This document shows, one piece after another, positions 1-7,474 of a stretch of DNA of 39,539 nucleotides (positions within the stretch are counted from its first letter, which is position 1; each line of letters begins with the position of its first letter). The position numbers and the translations under genes are program-made. The notes beneath the pieces are model-generated. The model had not been told where the DNA came from and did no database searches. It was given only the letters and a program-made list of their open reading frames with translations. This DNA is from Porphyromonadaceae bacterium UBA3327 (GTDB lineage: Bacteria > Bacteroidota > Bacteroidia > Bacteroidales > Muribaculaceae), in NCBI GenBank assembly GCA_002361155.1, contig DERZ01000020.1, positions 1,230-40,768 of the forward strand, given 5' to 3'.

Positions 1-1
1 G

Positions 2-835
2 ATAGCGGATTTCATAGGCGACTCCCTGGCTTTGGCGCGCAAGGCCTCGGAGACGGATGCCGACATCATACTGATGTGCGGAGTCCATTTCATGGGAGAG
101 ACGGCCAAGATACTTTGTCCCGACAAGAAGGTGCTGGTGCCGGATCTCGGTGCCGGATGCTCGCTTGCCGACAGTTGCCCCGCCGACAGGTTCGCGGATT
201 TCGTGGCGTCCCATCCGGGCTACACGGTGGTGAGCTATGTCAATACCACGGCGGCAGTGAAGGCCCATACCGACATAGTGGTTACTTCCGGAAATGCACG
301 TAAGGTGATAGACTCGCTTCCTGCTGATGAAAAAATAATATTTGGACCCGACAAAAATTTGGGCAGCTACATCAACAGCGTCACGGGCCGCGAAATGCTT
401 CTGTGGGACGGCGCGTGTCATGTCCATGACCGTTTCTCGCTCGAAGGGATAAGGAATATGAAGGAGGAGCATCCCGGCGCCAAGGTACTGGTCCATCCGG
501 AATGCCGGCGTCCGCTGCAGCTGATAGCCGACAAGGTTGGAAGCACCGCGGCTCTGCTCGACTTTGCCTCGACCGACGATGCCAGGGAGTACATAGTGGT
601 TACCGAGAGCGGCATACTCTTCGAGATGCGGCGAAAATGTCCGGACAAAGTGTTTCTTGCCGCACCGGCGGATGATGCGGAATGCCAGTGCAACGAATGC
701 GACTATATGAAAATGAATACTCTTGAGAAAGTTGCCAGGGCATTGCGCGAGGAAAGTCCGGAAATAAAAGTGGATCCGGAACTTGCCGCCCGTGCCCTGA
801 GGCCTATAGAGAGGATGCTTGCCTTGAGCAAATAG
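2..835 (+). CDS. nadA: Quinolinate synthase NadA, 5' end cut by window edge
   Basis: Condenses iminoaspartate with dihydroxyacetone phosphate to quinolinate in de novo NAD synthesis, using a 4Fe-4S cluster. The frame is open from base 2; 277 residues are visible against roughly 310-350 for the family, so about 40 N-terminal residues lie outside. Visible family blocks are GVHFMGETAKIL, GAGCSLADSCP (first cluster Cys), DKNLGSYI, WDGACHVHD (second Cys), VHPECRRP and the C-terminal C-Q-C-N-E-C-DYMKMN (third Cys), followed by the usual RALRPIERML ending. A TTG at 32 could be read as a start, but similarity continues upstream of it. The next gene follows after 25 bp on the same strand. Cytoplasmic. 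The identification is firm. Confidence 0.95.
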   Translation: MADFIGDSLALARKASETDADIILMCGVHFMGETAKILCPDKKVLVPDLGAGCSLADSCPADRFADFVASHPGYTVVSYVNTTAAVKAHTDIVVTSGNARKVIDSLPADEKIIFGPDKNLGSYINSVTGREMLLWDGACHVHDRFSLEGIRNMKEEHPGAKVLVHPECRRPLQLIADKVGSTAALLDFASTDDAREYIVVTESGILFEMRRKCPDKVFLAAPADDAECQCNECDYMKMNTLEKVARALREESPEIKVDPELAARALRPIERMLALSK

Positions 836-860
836 AGGAGACCGATATACAGCAAAAGAG

Positions 861-1400
861 ATGGATTCGGACAGAAAGAAGAAAGATATAGTGGAACTGA
901 CCCGCTGCAGCGCGGGGGAATTTCTACGCAGCGAGAAACTTCCCTTGCGTGTGCTGGCGGACAATGTCAGGTCGATGCACAATATAGGCTCTATATTCCG
1001 TACCTCCGACGCGTTCTGCGTGGAGGAGGTGATACTTGCCGGTATCTCCGGCACTCCCCCTCATCCTGAGATAGCCAAGACAGCCCTGGGCGCCGAGGAG
1101 TCGGTGCGTTGGCGTCATACGGATGACTCAGTGGCCGAGGCCGGGCGGATGCGGCAGGAGGGATGGAGGATTCTTGTGCTGGAACAGGCACACGGAAGCG
1201 TGCCCCTGTCGGAATTCAGTCCGGCAAAAGGGGAGAAATATCTGCTTGTTGTGGGGAATGAGGTCCACGGTGTGGACCAAAAGATAGTGGATATGTGCGA
1301 CAATGTGATAGAGATTCCGCAATGTGGCGCCAAACACAGTCTGAATGTGTCGGCGAGCGCCGCCATAGCGCTGTGGCATCTATTCGCCGCTATCCGTTGA
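861..1400 (+). CDS. SpoU/TrmH-family RNA 2'-O-methyltransferase
   Basis: A 179-residue SPOUT methyltransferase that would transfer a methyl group from SAM to a ribose 2'-OH of tRNA or rRNA. All three SpoU motifs are present: motif 1 at residues 34-48 (DNVRSMHNIGSIFRT), motif 2 at 127-138 (LLVVGNEVHGV) and motif 3 at 149-172 (IEIPQCGAKHSLNVSAS), which form the trefoil-knot SAM site. There is no N-terminal substrate-binding extension, so it is the minimal catalytic type. It probably shares a transcript with nadA. Its last 11 bp overlap the 3' end of the convergent ketoisomerase gene. The family is clear; the target nucleotide cannot be read from sequence. Confidence 0.92.
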   Translation: MDSDRKKKDIVELTRCSAGEFLRSEKLPLRVLADNVRSMHNIGSIFRTSDAFCVEEVILAGISGTPPHPEIAKTALGAEESVRWRHTDDSVAEAGRMRQEGWRILVLEQAHGSVPLSEFSPAKGEKYLLVVGNEVHGVDQKIVDMCDNVIEIPQCGAKHSLNVSASAAIALWHLFAAIR

Positions 1401-1812
1401 GCGTGCTGTCGATGGAGCGCATATATTCGAGATATTCGTCATAGTCGCGGATATAGTCATCTTCCGAATATTGTTTGGACGAAAGCACCATGCATACTGA
1501 TCCGGAGGAAAAATTATCGAGTGTGCGCCAGTAGTTGACAGGCACATAAAGCCCCCGGTACGAGCGGTTGAGACTGAATTTGTATTCTCTGGTACCGTCG
1601 GATAGAGTTACGTCGAAACTTCCGCTTGCCGCCACTATCAGCGATTCGTTCTCCTTATGGGCATGGCTGCCGCGGACCACCCCTCCCGGAACATCATAGG
1701 TCCAGTAGACACGGGCTATGTCAAACGGAATCTGGTCGCAGTTCTGTACGAAAGTGAGGTTGCCGCGATAGTCCTCTATCTTGGGCAGTTCTATTATCCT
1801 TGGCAGTTCCAT
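1390..1812 (-). CDS. FdtA/QdtA-like sugar 3,4-ketoisomerase (WxcM-like cupin)
   Basis: A 140-residue single-domain cupin. The family isomerises dTDP-4-keto-6-deoxyglucose to the 3-keto sugar, an early step toward dTDP-3-amino-3,6-dideoxyhexoses found in surface glycans. Visible marks are the N-terminal IIELPKIEDYRGNLTFVQ, the PGGVVRGSHAHKE block carrying the catalytic His-x-His, and VPVNYWRTLDNFSSGSVCMVL, all typical of FdtA/WxcM proteins. I use the ATG at 1812; a TTG two codons upstream is less likely. No aminotransferase or other dTDP-sugar gene adjoins it, so the specific isomerase activity is inferred from family. It is convergent with, and overlaps by 11 bp, the SpoU methyltransferase gene. 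Confidence 0.85.
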   Translation of the reverse strand: MELPRIIELPKIEDYRGNLTFVQNCDQIPFDIARVYWTYDVPGGVVRGSHAHKENESLIVAASGSFDVTLSDGTREYKFSLNRSYRGLYVPVNYWRTLDNFSSGSVCMVLSSKQYSEDDYIRDYDEYLEYMRSIDSTLNG

Positions 1813-1941
1813 ATCCAAAAAGTTTTATGAGGCACAGCGGTACCGCAAATAATCCAATAAACAGTTGATAAGTGTCACTTAAAAATTTTCTCAGCTACTT
1901 ATTGAAACGGACACAATATGGATTTTAGCATAACGGGAGGT

Positions 1942-1983
1942 TAAAGAAAAAGGGAAGACTAATCTCTTCGACTTGCCTTCCCT
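1942..1983 (-). terminator. Possible minus-strand terminator
   Basis: Read on the minus strand, AGGGAAG pairs with CTTCCCT across a 19-nt spacer and is followed directly by a T-rich run (TTTTTCTTT). The loop is long and the stem only 7 bp, so support is moderate. No transcript clearly ends here; a read-through from the membrane-protein gene at 2505-3170 is possible. Confidence 0.35.
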
Positions 1984-2233
1984 CAAGATAAAATTAAAAT
2001 TAGGTTGAATCAAAACGTCATACATGTTTCTCAAGTATAACTATGACACTACTTACAGTCAATATCCGCAATTGTAATCAATCAAAACAGATCTTGGCCT
2101 CAGCTCTGCGCTTGCAGAGCAAACGGAATTGACAAAATATACTGCTGTCAGTATCACTTGTATTCCTTAATACTCAACTTAAAATGCATTCGTCATGCCA
2201 ATTTACCGTTGAATAGAAATATTAATGACCATT

Positions 2234-2262
2234 GTCATTTTTTTCATCAGTGAAAAAATGAC
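2234..2262. repeat. Inverted repeat, 12-bp arms
   Basis: The arms GTCATTTTTTTCA and TGAAAAAATGAC pair over 12 bp with one bulged T, around a 4-nt TCAG loop. It lies in the gene-free stretch and could be a hairpin in RNA or a dyad for a regulator. Neither is shown. Confidence 0.5.
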
Positions 2263-2430
2263 CGCATCTCCATGCGATTTGAAAAGAAAAAATAAGTCTT
2301 TATAGCTTGAATTTTCTTTTGTACTTGCAAAAAATAAGAAAATATTTTTTAAATGCAAACAAATTGTAGTATTTTTTTAAATTTCAATTACAATTTACCA
2401 TGTTTTTCTTTAAGTATTGGTCAATACAAG

Positions 2431-2465
2431 CCAGTCGTTGTGGATTTGTATCCCATAACGACTGG
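2431..2465 (-). terminator. Hairpin downstream of the membrane-protein gene
   Basis: CCAGTCGTT and AACGACTGG form a 9-bp stem that extends by three more pairs past one mismatch. It begins 40 bp past the stop of the minus-strand gene at 2505-3170. The minus-strand sequence after it (CTTGTATTG) is only weakly T-rich, so it is a possible terminator or 3'-end stabilising hairpin. Confidence 0.4.
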
Positions 2466-2504
2466 TAAAACTGCAAGAATTTTTACTTCGGTATTGAATG
2501 CGTG

Positions 2505-3170
2505 TTATTGAATCAGGGAGAGGGAGTCGGCCACTATGGTAGCTTCGGTCTCGATAGTGGGGTCGAAGCTGTCCTCTATTATTGCAGTCATTGAATCTGT
2601 CTCCTTACGCAGTGTGTCTTCCTCCACTGCCGGAGCTGCATCCTGATAGGTGAAGATGGGTTCTTCCCACACGGAATCCTCTTCTGTTTTTACGGAATCT
2701 TCCTCTACGTAGCCGGCGTTCGGGTTGAGGGTCTCGCTGTTGAGGGTGGTGATCATCATAAGCAGTCCGAAGATGAAGAATAACACACAGACCGCAATCA
2801 TCATAATGTCGATTCCGAGAAGTCGGGGATGATGATTCCATTTATAGCCGTTGTTTCTGGTGCTACGGACCACAATCGCGGCGAGAGGCATCACCGAAAG
2901 CAGCAGCCATATCCCGCCCACTACGGCAAGACTCACGAATCCCACCTCCGGACCGAGCAGCCCTACCAGTCCCATAAGCACTCCCGCAAGGCCGAGAGTT
3001 ATAAGAAGCCATGCGCAAATCGACAGCAGTGCCGACTTCGCGGTCTCACCGCTATTGAAATCGGCATAACGGTGGATGAAAGGGCGGATATAATATGCCT
3101 CGAAGTAGTCTTCATATACCACATTCGGGTCATAGAGGTTCTTGAGCTTGTCAAATCTCACCTTTTTCAT
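2505..3170 (-). CDS. Three-segment membrane protein with acidic C-terminal tail
   Basis: A 221-residue protein of no family I recognise. The N-terminus is soluble and rich in Tyr and charged residues (1-43), followed by hydrophobic segments at about 45-65, 70-98 and 120-142. The C-terminal third (about 148-221) is acidic with recurring E-D-S and E-D-T units (EEDSV, TEEDSV, EEDTL), and is probably disordered. There is no signal peptidase II site or cleavable signal, so it is likely an inner-membrane protein. The ATG at 3170 follows a minus-strand -7 element (TATTTTTG at 3208-3215). It is transcribed divergently from the epimerase gene, and the two promoter regions lie within about 50 bp. Confidence 0.75.
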   Translation of the reverse strand: MKKVRFDKLKNLYDPNVVYEDYFEAYYIRPFIHRYADFNSGETAKSALLSICAWLLITLGLAGVLMGLVGLLGPEVGFVSLAVVGGIWLLLSVMPLAAIVVRSTRNNGYKWNHHPRLLGIDIMMIAVCVLFFIFGLLMMITTLNSETLNPNAGYVEEDSVKTEEDSVWEEPIFTYQDAAPAVEEDTLRKETDSMTAIIEDSFDPTIETEATIVADSLSLIQ

Positions 3171-3207
3171 TTTTATAAAGAGACTTCTCTATTTTGATTT
3201 AAGATTA

Positions 3208-3215
3208 CAAAAATA
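3208..3215 (-). promoter_or_regulatory. -7 promoter element for the membrane-protein gene
   Basis: On the minus strand this reads TATTTTTG, a full match to TAnnTTTG, and lies 37 bp before the ATG at 3170. No good TTTG -33 box is seen at the right distance. It sits next to the divergent promoter at 3225-3256. Confidence 0.55.
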
Positions 3216-3224
3216 GTTTAAATT

Positions 3225-3256
3225 TTTGAATGCTTCGGTATTTATTGTTAATTTTG
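3225..3256 (+). promoter_or_regulatory. Bacteroidetes-type promoter for the epimerase gene
   Basis: TTTG (3225-3228), a 20-bp spacer and TAATTTTG (3249-3256) match the phylum consensus. Transcription would start near 3262, giving a leader of about 50 nt before the ATG at 3316. This rules out a start at 3226, which lies inside the promoter. Confidence 0.7.
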
Positions 3257-3315
3257 TGGTGATAACAGAGGCACATATTTCTAAAAAGTTGGAAACTTGT
3301 GTAAAAAGAAAGTTT

Positions 3316-4758
3316 ATGCAGAGAGAAACGGTTTTTGTCACCGGGGTGACAGGTTCGATGGGTGGCGCCTTCATGCGTATCTATGCTGCCGATCGGCAGA
3401 AATATCCATATAAGCTGAAAGTGCTTGCCCGCGACACAGCCAAAAGCAGACGAATATTACGCCCGTACCGGAATGACCCTGACATCGAGATAATATATGG
3501 AGATCTCCGCGACTCCGAAGTGGTGGCCCGAGGAGTGGATGGAGCCGGCTATGTGATTCATGTGGGAGGTATGGTGTCGCCGTCGGCCGACTATTATCCC
3601 GAGGAGACGATGGATGTTAATGTCAACGCGATGCGCAACATCGTGGAGGCGGTGAATCGTCAGCCGGATCCCGACAGGGTGCATGTGGTCTATATAGGCT
3701 CGGTGTCGCAGCTCGGTATGCGGCATGTGCCCCACCACTGGGGCAGAAGCGGCGACCCTGTGTGGGGAGCGGAGTTCGACTGGTACGCGCAATCAAAGAT
3801 AGAGGCCGAGCGTGTGCTTGCCGAAAGCGGACTGAAGCATTGGGCATCTTTGCGCCAGACCGGTATTCTTGCTCCCGTAATACTGAAAAAGGGAAGCGAC
3901 CCCATCACTTTCCATGTGCCCCTGAGAGGTGTGCTTGAATGGGTCACTGAAGAAGATTCCGGACGCCTTGTGGCGAACATACCGGTGGCCGGACTGCCCG
4001 AAAAGTTCTGGAAGAATTTCTATAACATAGGTGGTGGCGAGAGTTACCGGCTAACGAATTACGAGTTCATGTGCAAGCTGCTCGGAGCGCTGCACTGTCC
4101 CATTCCTGAAAAGGCATTCGATGCGCGCTGGTTCGCCACAAGCAATTTTCACGGACAGTGGTACGAGGATTCAGATTTGCTCGACGACTATCTCCATTTC
4201 CGTTCCGGAGAGAGTGCCGATGAATATTTCAAATCTTTGGCAGAATCCCTTCCCTGGTTCTACAGTCTTGCCTCTGTTGTGCCTGCCGGAGTAATCAGGG
4301 CGGCCATGCGGTTTGTGGCCGGAAGGAAGCCGTTCGGTCCTTTCTATTGGAAGAAGATAAACGACGGGAGGCGCATAAACGCGTATTTCGGCGGGATGGA
4401 GAATTGGAAGAGTCTGCGTAAGTGGGAGGATATACCTCGCGAAGAACTTGAGAATTTCACCCAGCCTCCGGTGCGTCTTGACCATGGTTATGACGAGAGC
4501 AAGGATGAGTCGCTGCTCGACATAGCGGATATGCGCGGTGCAGCCGAATTCAGGGGTGGAAAGTGTCTCAGCGGATCGATGACTCCGGGAGACCTTGACA
4601 CTCCTCTCGAGTGGGAATGCCATGCGGGACATGTGTTCAAGGCAACTCCGAGAATAGTGCTCAAGGGAGGACACTGGTGTCCCGACTGCATGGGCCACAG
4701 ATGGGAGTATGAAGAGGAAGCACGCCACAATCCTTTTTTCGCGCAAATCTGGAAATAA
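3316..4758 (+). CDS. NAD-dependent epimerase/dehydratase with C-terminal zinc-ribbon domain
   Basis: A 480-residue protein. Residues 5-330 form an extended SDR: the dinucleotide motif TGVTGSMGG (9-17), GDLRD (62-66) and a YAQSK catalytic Tyr-x3-Lys (157-161). The C-terminal 60 residues carry a Cys-x3-His-x15-Cys-x2-Cys set (C435, H439, C455, C458; WECHAGH and WCPDC) resembling the treble-clef zinc-ribbon domains found on nucleic-acid-linked proteins. About 90 residues between the two are unassigned. The frame is open to an ATG at 3226, but that codon overlaps the promoter; MQRETVFVTG at 3316 puts the Rossmann strand at its normal place. The substrate is unknown; sugar nucleotide or steroid/flavonoid-type reductases are family options. 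Confidence 0.85.
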   Translation: MQRETVFVTGVTGSMGGAFMRIYAADRQKYPYKLKVLARDTAKSRRILRPYRNDPDIEIIYGDLRDSEVVARGVDGAGYVIHVGGMVSPSADYYPEETMDVNVNAMRNIVEAVNRQPDPDRVHVVYIGSVSQLGMRHVPHHWGRSGDPVWGAEFDWYAQSKIEAERVLAESGLKHWASLRQTGILAPVILKKGSDPITFHVPLRGVLEWVTEEDSGRLVANIPVAGLPEKFWKNFYNIGGGESYRLTNYEFMCKLLGALHCPIPEKAFDARWFATSNFHGQWYEDSDLLDDYLHFRSGESADEYFKSLAESLPWFYSLASVVPAGVIRAAMRFVAGRKPFGPFYWKKINDGRRINAYFGGMENWKSLRKWEDIPREELENFTQPPVRLDHGYDESKDESLLDIADMRGAAEFRGGKCLSGSMTPGDLDTPLEWECHAGHVFKATPRIVLKGGHWCPDCMGHRWEYEEEARHNPFFAQIWK

Positions 4759-4786
4759 GCAAGTAAAATACTGAAATAAGCAAGTA
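4752..4786 (+). repeat. 14-bp direct repeat spanning the epimerase stop codon
   Basis: GAAATAAGCAAGTA occurs at 4752-4765 and again at 4773-4786, a period of 21 bp. The first copy contains the TAA stop and the second repeats it in frame. It fills the gap before the SulP gene. Confidence 0.8.
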
Positions 4787-4800
4787 GCAATTAAATAAAT

Positions 4801-6528
4801 ATGAGTATAATTTCAAAACCGGATTTTCATCCGGCCATGTTTTCCGCGCTCAGAAATTACTCCATGGATAAATTCCGCGCCGATCTTGTGGCGGGAATAG
4901 TGGTGGGCATAGTGGCCCTTCCGCTTGCCATAGCGTTCGGTATAGCGAGTGGAGTGAATCCGGCCACAGGTCTTGCCACAGCCATAATAGGAGGGTTCAT
5001 AGTATCGGCCCTGGGTGGAAACTCGGTGCAGATAGGTGGTCCTACGGGAGCGTTCATCATCATAATCTACAATATCATACAGATGTACGGGCTTACCGGT
5101 CTGGCCATAGCCACATTCATGGCAGGATGCATATTGATGCTGATGGGACTGTGCAGGCTCGGAACAGTCATAAAATTTATCCCTTATCCTATAGTGGTGG
5201 GCTTTACGGCCGGTATAGCACTGACTATTTTCTCTACCCAGATACCCGACTTTTTGGGTCTGACACTTACCGAGGCGGCTCCGGCCGATTTCATAGGCAA
5301 GTGGAAAGTATACATATCAAGTATGGGCTCGGTTAACTGGATTACGGCGGCGGTATCGATCGTGTCACTGGCCATAATAATATTTACTCCAAAAATATCG
5401 AAGCGTATTCCAGGCTCCCTTATGGCCATTGTGCTGGTTACGCTTGCCGTCTGGGTTATGAAGGAATATTTCGGGGTAACCGGCATCACCACCATCGGAG
5501 ACCGTTTCGGCGACATAAAGGGAGAGTTTCCGTCACCGGTTCCGTTGAAATTCAACATGGAGACAGTGAATATGCTTCTTCCTTCGGCCTTCACCATCGC
5601 CATGCTCGGGGCGATAGAGTCACTGCTCAGCGCCACTGTGGCCGACGGTGTGACCGGCGCGCGCACCAACTCAAATACGGAGCTTATCGGTCAGGGGATC
5701 GCCAATATGGTGGTTCCGGTTTTCGGGGGCATTCCGGTCACGGGAGCCATAGCGCGCACCATGACCAACATCACCAACGGAGGGCGTACGCCTGTGGCCG
5801 GCCTGATCCATGCTGTGGTGCTGCTCGCAATTTTTCTCTTTGCCATGCCTCTCATCAATTTTGTGCCGATGGCATGTCTGGCAGCCGTTCTGGTGATGGT
5901 GAGCTACAACATGAGCGGATGGCGCACGGTGGCAGGAATGTCCAATAATCCGAAGGGGGATGTATGGGTGCTTGCCGTGACTTTCCTGCTTACGGTGATT
6001 TTCGACCTCACGATTGCCATAGAGATCGGCATGCTGCTGGCTGTGGTGGTATTCCTGCGGCGTGTCACCGAGAATACAACAATCCGCGTCTACGGCGAAC
6101 AGCTTGATGTGGCCGCCGACTCCGAGATGCGGAGTCATGAGGTGCTTGATCTGGCCAGGGGCGTCGCAGTGTATGAGATTGACGGTCCTTTCTTCTTCGG
6201 AGCGGCCACCAAATTCGATGAAATGATGCGTGTGGCTCCTCACGAACAGCCCCTCGTACGTATCATCCGGATGAGGAGGGTGCCGTTCATTGATTCCACC
6301 GGACTCCATAATCTACAGATACTCATAGAGTCGTCGCAGCGCAGTGGCATAGAGATAGTGCTTTCGGGAGTTCGCGACAATGTTCGCGACGCTATCCACA
6401 GATCGCATATAGACGCTCTGCTGCCACGCGAGAATATCTGCGACCATATTTCCAAGGCAGTTGTAGTGGCCAACCGGTTGGCCGAAAAGCGCGCGGAAAT
6501 GGCCGTAGAATCACTTTCCGCAATGTGA
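4801..6528 (+). CDS. SulP-family inorganic anion transporter with STAS domain
   Basis: A 575-residue inner-membrane transporter of the SLC26/SulP family, which moves sulfate, bicarbonate or related anions. The N-terminal 420 residues hold the multi-span core, with the sulfate-transporter signature region around residues 33-60 (VGIVALPLAIAFGIASGV), IGGPTGAF near 78 and repeated amphipathic/hydrophobic helices. The cytoplasmic C-terminus (about 445-560) is a STAS domain, with DGPFFFGAATKFDEM and the conserved DSTG loop (FIDSTGLHNL). The substrate cannot be decided from sequence; BicA-type bicarbonate carriers and sulfate carriers share this layout. The gene follows the epimerase after 42 bp and overlaps the convergent Sel1 gene by 18 bp. 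Confidence 0.93.
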   Translation: MSIISKPDFHPAMFSALRNYSMDKFRADLVAGIVVGIVALPLAIAFGIASGVNPATGLATAIIGGFIVSALGGNSVQIGGPTGAFIIIIYNIIQMYGLTGLAIATFMAGCILMLMGLCRLGTVIKFIPYPIVVGFTAGIALTIFSTQIPDFLGLTLTEAAPADFIGKWKVYISSMGSVNWITAAVSIVSLAIIIFTPKISKRIPGSLMAIVLVTLAVWVMKEYFGVTGITTIGDRFGDIKGEFPSPVPLKFNMETVNMLLPSAFTIAMLGAIESLLSATVADGVTGARTNSNTELIGQGIANMVVPVFGGIPVTGAIARTMTNITNGGRTPVAGLIHAVVLLAIFLFAMPLINFVPMACLAAVLVMVSYNMSGWRTVAGMSNNPKGDVWVLAVTFLLTVIFDLTIAIEIGMLLAVVVFLRRVTENTTIRVYGEQLDVAADSEMRSHEVLDLARGVAVYEIDGPFFFGAATKFDEMMRVAPHEQPLVRIIRMRRVPFIDSTGLHNLQILIESSQRSGIEIVLSGVRDNVRDAIHRSHIDALLPRENICDHISKAVVVANRLAEKRAEMAVESLSAM

Positions 6529-7470
6529 CGGCAGGATTTCGGATTCCTCCGGTACGGAAGGTATAAGAATAGCTGCGGCCTCTTCGGCCGTGACTATTCC
6601 TTTTTCGGCAGCCCGCTCACGAAGAAAATGTGCGGTGAAGTTGTCGGGGGCTCCGAGTCCGTGCAGTATGTCGGGAAACATGTCAAGCGATTCGGCAAGA
6701 ATGAACATGGCTGCGGGATTTCCCGCCTCGGCAGCTTTCAGATAGCATTCCATGGCTTTCGAATAGTCGTAAGGCACTCCCCGTCCGTGAGCGTATGCGT
6801 TTCCGAGCAGGGTCAGTGCACGTCCCGTGCTGTCGGAGTCTGAAAGTCCGGTCATCAGGATGGCGAGTGAACGGTCGGCTTCAACAAGCCCTTTCTCGGA
6901 GGCACCGCGATAGAGCAGTTCCGCCCGGAGCGTATCGGCCGGAACCCCTCTTCCCTGCAGGTACAGGTCGGCGAGCATGGCTTCCGAAGTTGCCAGCCCG
7001 GCTTCTGTCCCTTTTTTCAGATAGGCCGCGGCTATGGAATCAGCATTCGCTGGCAGAAACACCCGTTCCGAATCGGCAGGAAAAAGCAATAAGTATGCTA
7101 TATTGTTGAGAGCTTTCGGGTTGCCGTTTTCAGCTCCCTTGCGGAACCAGTAGATTGCCGAGTCCGGATCCTGACGCACGCGTTCCCCCCGGCGATAAAG
7201 ATAGCCGAGATAATTCTGTGCCTCGCCAAATCCTTTTTCAGCCGATTTTATCAACAAAGAGATGGAGCGGATACTGTCACGAGGGATTGAGTCGTATCCT
7301 TGTTCGAGAATCACCGACATCCGGTAGAGAGCTTCCGGGTCTTCGGCTTCAACTCGTTTCTCGAATTCCGTGAACGAGCGCCGCGCTTCCGGACTCATGG
7401 CCGATACCGTCAGCGTGGAGAGCAGTCCCGGCATCAGGAGCGCTCCGAATATTTTTCTCATCTTCCCCAT
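6511..7470 (-). CDS. Secreted Sel1-repeat protein
   Basis: A 319-residue protein with an N-terminal signal sequence (about residues 1-24, ending VSAMS) and tandem Sel1-like repeats: clear units near 45-80 (ALYRMSVILEQGYDS), 80-115 (AQNYLGYLYRRGERV), 155-190 (MLADLYLQGRGVPAD) and 222-255 (LLGNAYAHGRGVPYD). Sel1 solenoids bind protein partners; a periplasmic or surface location is likely. It is the last gene of a minus-strand operon: its ATG lies 4 bp past the porX stop. A second ATG (MRKIFG) three codons in is an equally good start. Co-transcription with porX and porW suggests an adaptor role in the same envelope or secretion pathway, which is inference. The 3' end overlaps the SulP gene by 18 bp. 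Confidence 0.85.
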   Translation of the reverse strand: MGKMRKIFGALLMPGLLSTLTVSAMSPEARRSFTEFEKRVEAEDPEALYRMSVILEQGYDSIPRDSIRSISLLIKSAEKGFGEAQNYLGYLYRRGERVRQDPDSAIYWFRKGAENGNPKALNNIAYLLLFPADSERVFLPANADSIAAAYLKKGTEAGLATSEAMLADLYLQGRGVPADTLRAELLYRGASEKGLVEADRSLAILMTGLSDSDSTGRALTLLGNAYAHGRGVPYDYSKAMECYLKAAEAGNPAAMFILAESLDMFPDILHGLGAPDNFTAHFLRERAAEKGIVTAEEAAAILIPSVPEESEILPSHCGK

Positions 7471-7474
7471 CCTG

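Larger units (their letters stand above)
1813..2504. other. AT-rich intergenic gap with multiple inverted repeats
   Basis: This is 692 bp without a credible reading frame and much richer in A+T than the flanks. I found no match to TAnnTTTG on either strand. It holds at least five inverted repeats: AGGGAAG/CTTCCCT (1951-1983), GCTCTGC/GCAGAGC (2103-2120, 4-nt loop), a 12-bp arm pair with one bulged T (2234-2262), AAATTGTA/TACAATTT (2361-2396) and CCAGTCGTT/AACGACTGG (2431-2465). The content could be decayed DNA or unrecognised small RNAs. Confidence 0.6.
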
